Virus record (IMG/VR): IMGVR_UViG_3300036766_000678
Span: 62,001-126,000 of that record
Length of the DNA: 64,000 nucleotides
Direction: 5' to 3' (one strand)
Source of the DNA: a virus
Both the position numbers and the translations under genes were made by a program. Of the stretch, positions 60,239 to 64,000 are shown one piece after another. The notes beneath the pieces are model-generated. The model saw only the letters and a list, made by a program, of their open reading frames with translations, searched no databases and had not been told where the DNA came from. Each line of letters starts with the position of its first letter. Positions within the stretch are counted from its first letter, which is position 1.

Positions 60239-60889
60239 TTATTCCTCAACAATTCCCTTAAGCAAATTTCGAGCCTTATTCAAACTTGTTTCAACATTAA
60301 AATTCTTGATTTCATCCCATTCTTCATCTGTCAATTCTTTCTTAGGAGGTATTGCTTCCTCAGTAACATCGTGTAAAGAAGGCTGCTCTGGGATTTGTTC
60401 CCATTCTTTTTTAGGAACATATTGATATTTTTTCTTTGGTTCTAAAGGAACATTAACTTGTTTTGGTTTTTGAACAGGTGCTTGCCTAACTCGTTTAGGA
60501 GCAACAGGAGTCTTTGTTTTTGGTGCATATTGTGGTGTTGAAATACTTGTGTCGGTGTTTCCATATGAATCAACACGAACATCAGACAAGTTTGGGCCAG
60601 AGACAATCAATGTACAATTAATATCGCCTGGATGCGATTTTTCGAATAAGGGGGCCGAAAAATTTAAACCCCCTACAAAATCTTCTATATTCCACTTTTG
60701 ACGATTTAGATCGACGCAACGTGAGTGCCTAGACGCGCCTGAGTCCCATTCTACAATCTGATACCCCTGGGAAGCTAAATCTTCCAATACTGGTAAGGAC
60801 ATATCCTGACGAGTATTTCCTACAGCCTGTTTATTTAGCCTGTTTATTTTTTGAGCTTTTTCGGCTAGTTTTTCTTCCCAATTGGTCAT
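60239..60889 (-). CDS. possible MuF-like head morphogenesis protein (216 aa)
   Basis: Residues 45-100 (EWDSGASRHSRCVDLNRQKW ... FEKSHPGDINCTLIVSG) resemble the RC..L....W and HPxCRC pattern of MuF-like minor head proteins. The C-terminal half is proline/lysine-rich and disordered (KTPVAPKRVRQAPVQKPKQV). It ends 2 nt before the protease gene, the expected place for a portal-associated head protein. Family call is tentative. Confidence 0.42.
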   Translation of the reverse strand: MTNWEEKLAEKAQKINRLNKQAVGNTRQDMSLPVLEDLASQGYQIVEWDSGASRHSRCVDLNRQKWNIEDFVGGLNFSAPLFEKSHPGDINCTLIVSGPNLSDVRVDSYGNTDTSISTPQYAPKTKTPVAPKRVRQAPVQKPKQVNVPLEPKKKYQYVPKKEWEQIPEQPSLHDVTEEAIPPKKELTDEEWDEIKNFNVETSLNKARNLLKGIVEE

Positions 60890-61118
60890 ATTTTAGTTCC
60901 AAATATTCGAGATTATCACTTGTTAAAAAATTAGGGCATTTACAATCAAAATTTGGTCTTGGATTACTTAGAATTTTTATCCACAAGCAGGGCTTCTTCC
61001 CTTTTCGTGAACAGGTAGCGTGATCAAAACGTGAATGCTTGCATGTTCGGCACCTATCTCTATTTGTTTCTTCTACTATTTGCATGTACCCTGAAAAATT
61101 ATATGTTTTGCTTATCAT
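60831..61118 (-). CDS. cysteine-rich NLEYLE-tail protein (95 aa)
   Basis: Core: RCRTCKHSRFDHATC, later FDCKCPNFLTS, then DNLEYLELKYDQLGRK with a basic extension. Its 5' end overlaps the end of the next upstream family member by 20 nt, and its 3' end overlaps the MuF-like gene. Probable zinc-binding small protein. Confidence 0.73.
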   Translation of the reverse strand: MISKTYNFSGYMQIVEETNRDRCRTCKHSRFDHATCSRKGKKPCLWIKILSNPRPNFDCKCPNFLTSDNLEYLELKYDQLGRKTSRKSSKNKQAK

Positions 61119-61311
61119 AAAGGTACTCTAAATACTTCAAGTTCTCTTTAGGTAAAAATTCTGCACATTTACAAGCTAGAGTAAAATTCTTAAAAGCCAT
61201 ATAAATACATTTACCTGGTTTTTTATCCACATCAGTATGACTTAAAAAATAATGTTCACAATTCCTGCACAATTCGAAATTAAAAATATTCTTAATTCGT
61301 CTAATTGGCAT
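61099..61311 (-). CDS. cysteine-rich NLEYLE-tail protein (70 aa)
   Basis: LCRNCEHYFLSH, a single C, then ACKCAEFLPK and ENLKYLEYLYDKQNI. The tail has K for E at one position. Overlaps the following family member by 20 nt. Confidence 0.73.
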   Translation of the reverse strand: MPIRRIKNIFNFELCRNCEHYFLSHTDVDKKPGKCIYMAFKNFTLACKCAEFLPKENLKYLEYLYDKQNI

Positions 61312-61577
61312 TATCTTCCAGGCTCATTGTACCCATGTTCAGCCAAAATCTTAGAAGCCATTTTAATTAAATTATAATTTTTATCTTTAACACTACGTTC
61401 AAATTGTTTAAATGCTTGTTCATTTTGAACAGCCATACGAGCACAATCTATAGAAAATCCCATAAGCTGTGTAAGCAAAGAACCCATTAATATCGGGATA
61501 TTAAGCTCTTCTTGCCCATCAGATCCTACGATTAAATATTCATCTTCTTTTTTTGGTTTCTCTTGCATAATACCCAC
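61311..61577 (-). CDS. hypothetical head-region protein (88 aa)
   Basis: MGIMQEKPKKEDEYLIVGSD, then a helical region (PILMGSLLTQLMGFSIDCAR) and a charged helix ending KILAEHGYNEPGR. It overlaps the following NLEYLE gene by 1 nt. No family recognised. Confidence 0.58.
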   Translation of the reverse strand: MGIMQEKPKKEDEYLIVGSDGQEELNIPILMGSLLTQLMGFSIDCARMAVQNEQAFKQFERSVKDKNYNLIKMASKILAEHGYNEPGR

Positions 61578-61631
61578 CTTATCTTATCCTTTTAATTAAG
61601 TTAAATGACTAAAAAATCGTATATAAACAAT

Positions 61632-61690
61632 ATTCCCTATATACACCACTTTTAGTTATATTTTTACATCAAAAACAATATTACCTACTA
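61632..61690. repeat. conserved intergenic element (copy 2)
   Basis: About 58 bp nearly identical to 25793-25850 (differences in the CGCATTTTAA / CCACTTTTAG segment). It starts just after the stop of the 78-aa gene and lies upstream of the 88-aa gene. Confidence 0.75.
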
Positions 61691-61692
61691 CG

Positions 61693-61929
61693 TTACTTTG
61701 TAACTGAAAAACCTACTGCTTCCAACCTTCCAATTAATACAGACAAATCATCTGGCCCGTAATCCACGACCCCAATTTGCTTGATAGCAGTATGAAGATC
61801 GTCAATTGTCAGTTGTTTTTTGGGCCATTGTTTCAATAAAATCTCTGAAATATAATTAGGGTCTATAGTGAAACCACCATATTTAATTACTTTCAATTTA
61901 TAGGAACTTCCAATCTTATTTAATGCCAT
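61693..61929 (-). CDS. hypothetical protein sharing an N-terminal motif with the protease (78 aa)
   Basis: MALNKIGSSYKLKVIKYGGF mirrors the first residues of the protease gene (MSLQKIGSSWKILK). The rest is a compact helical domain (YISEILLKQWPKKQLTIDDL...LSVLIGRLEAVGFS). Function unknown; the shared start suggests a common interaction or a duplication. Confidence 0.6.
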   Translation of the reverse strand: MALNKIGSSYKLKVIKYGGFTIDPNYISEILLKQWPKKQLTIDDLHTAIKQIGVVDYGPDDLSVLIGRLEAVGFSVTK

Positions 61930-61930
61930 A

Positions 61931-62596
61931 TTATTTACCTAGAAAATGTCGGACATCTTGAATAGAAACCGCTAAAGTTATTCCTGACCAACTAAAAGAA
62001 CTGCCTTCAGTCATTGCATTAACTCCCACTAATTCTCCTCTATAATTAAAAACACCTCCACCAGAAGAACCTGAATTAATGGCAGCATCTGTTACTATGT
62101 ATAAACTTTTATATAATTCTATTTCAACATTTAAAGCAGATACAATACCATGAGAAACTAAAAATTCCATATTAAATGGGCTTCCAACATTTATAATCTC
62201 TTCTCCAACTTTTAAATGTTTACCTAATTTGACATATTTATGACGTAATCCTTTTACACGAAGAAGACTTAAATCGTGGAGGGCATCTAACTTAATTACT
62301 TCTGCTGTATATGATTTTCCATTTATATCCCTAATCCAAATTTGTGAGGGAACAGTGGGTTGAAAACAATGCCCAGCAGACAGTATTTCATCCTTAGAAA
62401 TAAATGTGCCAGAACATCCGCCACGTAAAATTTGTTCTTTACCTTCTTTATTTTTAATTTTAGCTTTTATATGAATAAGTACAGAAGCTTTAAGTGCTCG
62501 ATTAGTGGCTCTTTCGTAATTCATTTTTGCATTGGCACAACTAGAAGAACTTAAAACTATCGTGCTAGTTAGCAACATAGCTAGTAATTTTCTCAT
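61931..62596 (-). CDS. secreted trypsin-like serine protease (221 aa)
   Basis: Signal peptide MRKLLAMLLTSTIVLSSSSC with cleavage probable near residue 20-23. The catalytic triad of the chymotrypsin fold is visible: H76 (SAGHCF), D108 (LHDLSLL) and S178 (NSGSSGG). Closest in look to the S1C/DegP protease domain, without PDZ. Export by the host Sec system would place it in the periplasm or outside the cell. It is inserted in the head gene region between small genes of unknown function; its substrate is unknown. Confidence 0.85.
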   Translation of the reverse strand: MRKLLAMLLTSTIVLSSSSCANAKMNYERATNRALKASVLIHIKAKIKNKEGKEQILRGGCSGTFISKDEILSAGHCFQPTVPSQIWIRDINGKSYTAEVIKLDALHDLSLLRVKGLRHKYVKLGKHLKVGEEIINVGSPFNMEFLVSHGIVSALNVEIELYKSLYIVTDAAINSGSSGGGVFNYRGELVGVNAMTEGSSFSWSGITLAVSIQDVRHFLGK

Positions 62597-62604
62597 AAAA
62601 TTCC

Positions 62605-62826
62605 TTATAAATTTTTATTATACAAATATTCGAAATACTCAAGATTGGACATTGGAGTATAGAAATCACAAGGGCATTTCCCCGTTTGTGACCAGATACA
62701 CCAAGATATAGCAGGTTTATCTTCTATAAGAATTCCTTGTTGGTAAGTTTCAATACTACCTAAATCTTTATGGTCTTCATAAGAATGATAACAATTACAA
62801 AGAAGATGTACTTTCTTTTCTTTCAT
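62605..62826 (-). CDS. cysteine-rich NLEYLE-tail protein (73 aa)
   Basis: LLCNCYHSYEDH, then WCIWSQTGKCPCDFYTPM and SNLEYFEYLYNKNL. The first pair is CxC rather than CxxC, so the zinc site may differ. Start overlaps the upstream family member by 32 nt. Confidence 0.72.
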   Translation of the reverse strand: MKEKKVHLLCNCYHSYEDHKDLGSIETYQQGILIEDKPAISWCIWSQTGKCPCDFYTPMSNLEYFEYLYNKNL

Positions 62827-63040
62827 AACACCATTCCAAATACTCTAAATTATCTGATGGGATATATCTCAAACAAATACATCTATTAGTTCGACAAATT
62901 CTCCCCAAATATTCACTATCTCTATGTTGATAATTTAGACAAGAAGTATTTTTAGAAGTATGCCAACTAGGAGAACATTTGCACGTCTTGCAAACACTAT
63001 TAAAACGCTGATGGATCTTTACTTCTTTCTTTTTTATCAT
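62795..63040 (-). CDS. cysteine-rich NLEYLE-tail protein (81 aa)
   Basis: VCKTCKCSPSWHTSKNTSC, then ICRTNRCICLRYIPS and DNLEYLEWCYERKESTS. Overlaps both neighbours of the same family. Confidence 0.73.
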   Translation of the reverse strand: MIKKKEVKIHQRFNSVCKTCKCSPSWHTSKNTSCLNYQHRDSEYLGRICRTNRCICLRYIPSDNLEYLEWCYERKESTSSL

Positions 63041-63344
63041 ATAAATGTTCTAAATATTCTAGGTTATCTTTTGGTGTATATTCTTTGCATTGGCAATTTA
63101 CAAACGTAACTGCCCCCCAATCGGAAAATTCAACACACTGATCATTAAGGTGGGCATGATTACAATCTCTACATCTTTTGGTAGTAGGTATAATTGTGCT
63201 AGGGCTAGTTGTAGTAGTCGTATAAGTATAAGGATAAGGATTTGTATTGGGAGAATACGAAGGATCTATTCCAGTAGTTGTATTATAATTCCAAATAGGA
63301 TTATTTGTTGCTAACACATTAGCCGTTGTAACACTATTAAACAT
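63000..63344 (-). CDS. cysteine-rich NLEYLE-tail protein with Tyr/Thr-rich extension (114 aa)
   Basis: Unusual N-terminal 55 residues rich in Tyr, Thr, Asn and Pro (NPYPYTYTTTTTSPSTIIPT), then the family core RCRDCNHAHLNDQC, VNCQCKEYTPK, DNLEYLEHLYDKKERS. Longest of the compact family members. Confidence 0.72.
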   Translation of the reverse strand: MFNSVTTANVLATNNPIWNYNTTTGIDPSYSPNTNPYPYTYTTTTTSPSTIIPTTKRCRDCNHAHLNDQCVEFSDWGAVTFVNCQCKEYTPKDNLEYLEHLYDKKERSKDPSAF

Positions 63345-63534
63345 TTATCTCTCCTTTTCGTTTCTTATCATATAAGTATTCTAGGTATTCTAAGTTATTT
63401 CTAGGTTCATAACCTAAACACTCAGAAGCACCATTTAAAAGTTTTGGGCAATAACAATGTATTGGAACATACTCACTCTCAGAATTTCCATAATAATGTA
63501 AACAATTACAATTTCTACATGTACTTAAAAACAT
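63337..63534 (-). CDS. cysteine-rich NLEYLE-tail protein (65 aa)
   Basis: TCRNCNCLHYYG, HCYCPKL, C, then RNNLEYLEYLYDKKRKGE. First in the run of four overlapping family members directly behind the portal-like gene. Confidence 0.73.
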   Translation of the reverse strand: MFLSTCRNCNCLHYYGNSESEYVPIHCYCPKLLNGASECLGYEPRNNLEYLEYLYDKKRKGEINV

Positions 63535-64000
63535 TATCTTTCAGGTGCGGCCAACTCAACAGCTCCGCCTTCGGGAGCTTCTACCATTTCTGGTGTTGCT
63601 CCAACTTCTCCTGGTACTTCTTCACCTACTCCTTCTGCACCTTCTTCTCCAGGTTCAATTGGTTCTATAGGTTCTACTGGTTCGGGCATTTCCCCACCCA
63701 TTCCACCCCCACCGGCACCTACTTCTCCACCGCCAGAAGGTTTACTAATTTTTGCGGGTATACGATCTTTCCCACCACCCTTATCAAAAATAGTACCTCT
63801 TTCTTGTTCAAGATTTTGTCTTTCAGTTTCAAAATCAAGCTCAGGAAATTTAGCGAAAAGAGTCTTTGTAGAAATAAGGCCCTTATCATGAAGATCCATC
63901 ATTCTGTCTTTTTCCGCATCTTCATCTTCAATATCCAAAGATTTATACCAAGAGATCTGTGGGAGAATTAATTCTTTTTTACCAGTAGCAGGATCAACAG
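63534..64000 (-). CDS. probable portal protein, C-terminal part (open at window edge)
   Basis: The frame is open to the right edge. It reads ILPQISWYKSLDIEDEDAEK, then DLHDKGLISTKTLFAKFPEL, then a Gly/Glu/Pro-rich disordered tail ending ELAAPER. The sequence before the Met at 63938 is coding, so that Met is internal. The DxxDKGxIS and LF.KFPELD features fit portal C-termini, as does the position upstream of the protease. About 155 residues are visible. Confidence 0.58.
   Translation of the reverse strand, partial: VDPATGKKELILPQISWYKSLDIEDEDAEKDRMMDLHDKGLISTKTLFAKFPELDFETERQNLEQERGTIFDKGGGKDRIPAKISKPSGGGEVGAGGGGMGGEMPEPVEPIEPIEPGEEGAEGVGEEVPGEVGATPEMVEAPEGGAVELAAPER

Overview
The window is a slice of an AT-rich genome of a tailed bacteriophage with a contractile tail (myovirus type), probably a large one. 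Evidence: a sheath followed by a tube gene, a frameshifted pair of tail chaperones, a tape measure, a gp25/gpJ baseplate pair, a maturation protease, a major capsid protein, and many large repetitive fibre-like proteins. Essentially every gene lies on the minus strand, so the transcript order runs from position 64000 down to 1. Promoters match the bacterial housekeeping consensus (TTGACA, 17 bp, extended TGnTATAAT) and many ribosome sites are AGGAG-like, so the host is a bacterium using a sigma70-type polymerase; I cannot name it.

Layout in transcript order. 64000-60.2 kb: C-terminal end of a probable portal protein, a run of small cysteine-rich proteins ending in a conserved NLEYLE tail, a secreted trypsin-like protease and a possible MuF-like protein. 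60.2-55.5 kb: maturation protease interrupted at its active site by a 411-residue LAGLIDADG intein and followed in the same frame by a scaffold-like region. 54.8-51.5 kb: a decoration-like protein and the major capsid gene, which I reconstruct as five exons separated by four group I introns, one exon being only 26 nt. 51.4-49.4 kb: small genes and a tRNA cluster. 49.4-28.8 kb: fibre, FN3 and other virion proteins, an NlpC/P60-like protein, an FN3 protein carrying a 128-residue mini-intein, and a second cluster of NLEYLE proteins near 39.5 kb. 27.8-11.9 kb: neck, sheath, tube, chaperones, tape measure, hub, spike and wedge. 11.9-3.4 kb: baseplate-distal and fibre proteins. 3.4 kb to 1: lysis amidase, methionine aminopeptidase and small accessory genes.

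The window is unusually rich in selfish DNA: five HNH proteins of one family, one endonuclease VII-like, one other HNH, four GIY-YIG, three Vsr-like nucleases, one LAGLIDADG intein, one mini-intein and four group I introns. Several endonuclease genes have their own promoter placed so close to the start codon that the message would be leaderless, and two unrelated endonuclease genes share the same pseudoknot-like leader covering the ribosome binding site.

Features that look least described are the NLEYLE protein family (11 members here), the shared pseudoknot leader, and the multiply interrupted capsid gene. Function calls come from reading translated sequence and known family motifs; no database search was possible.
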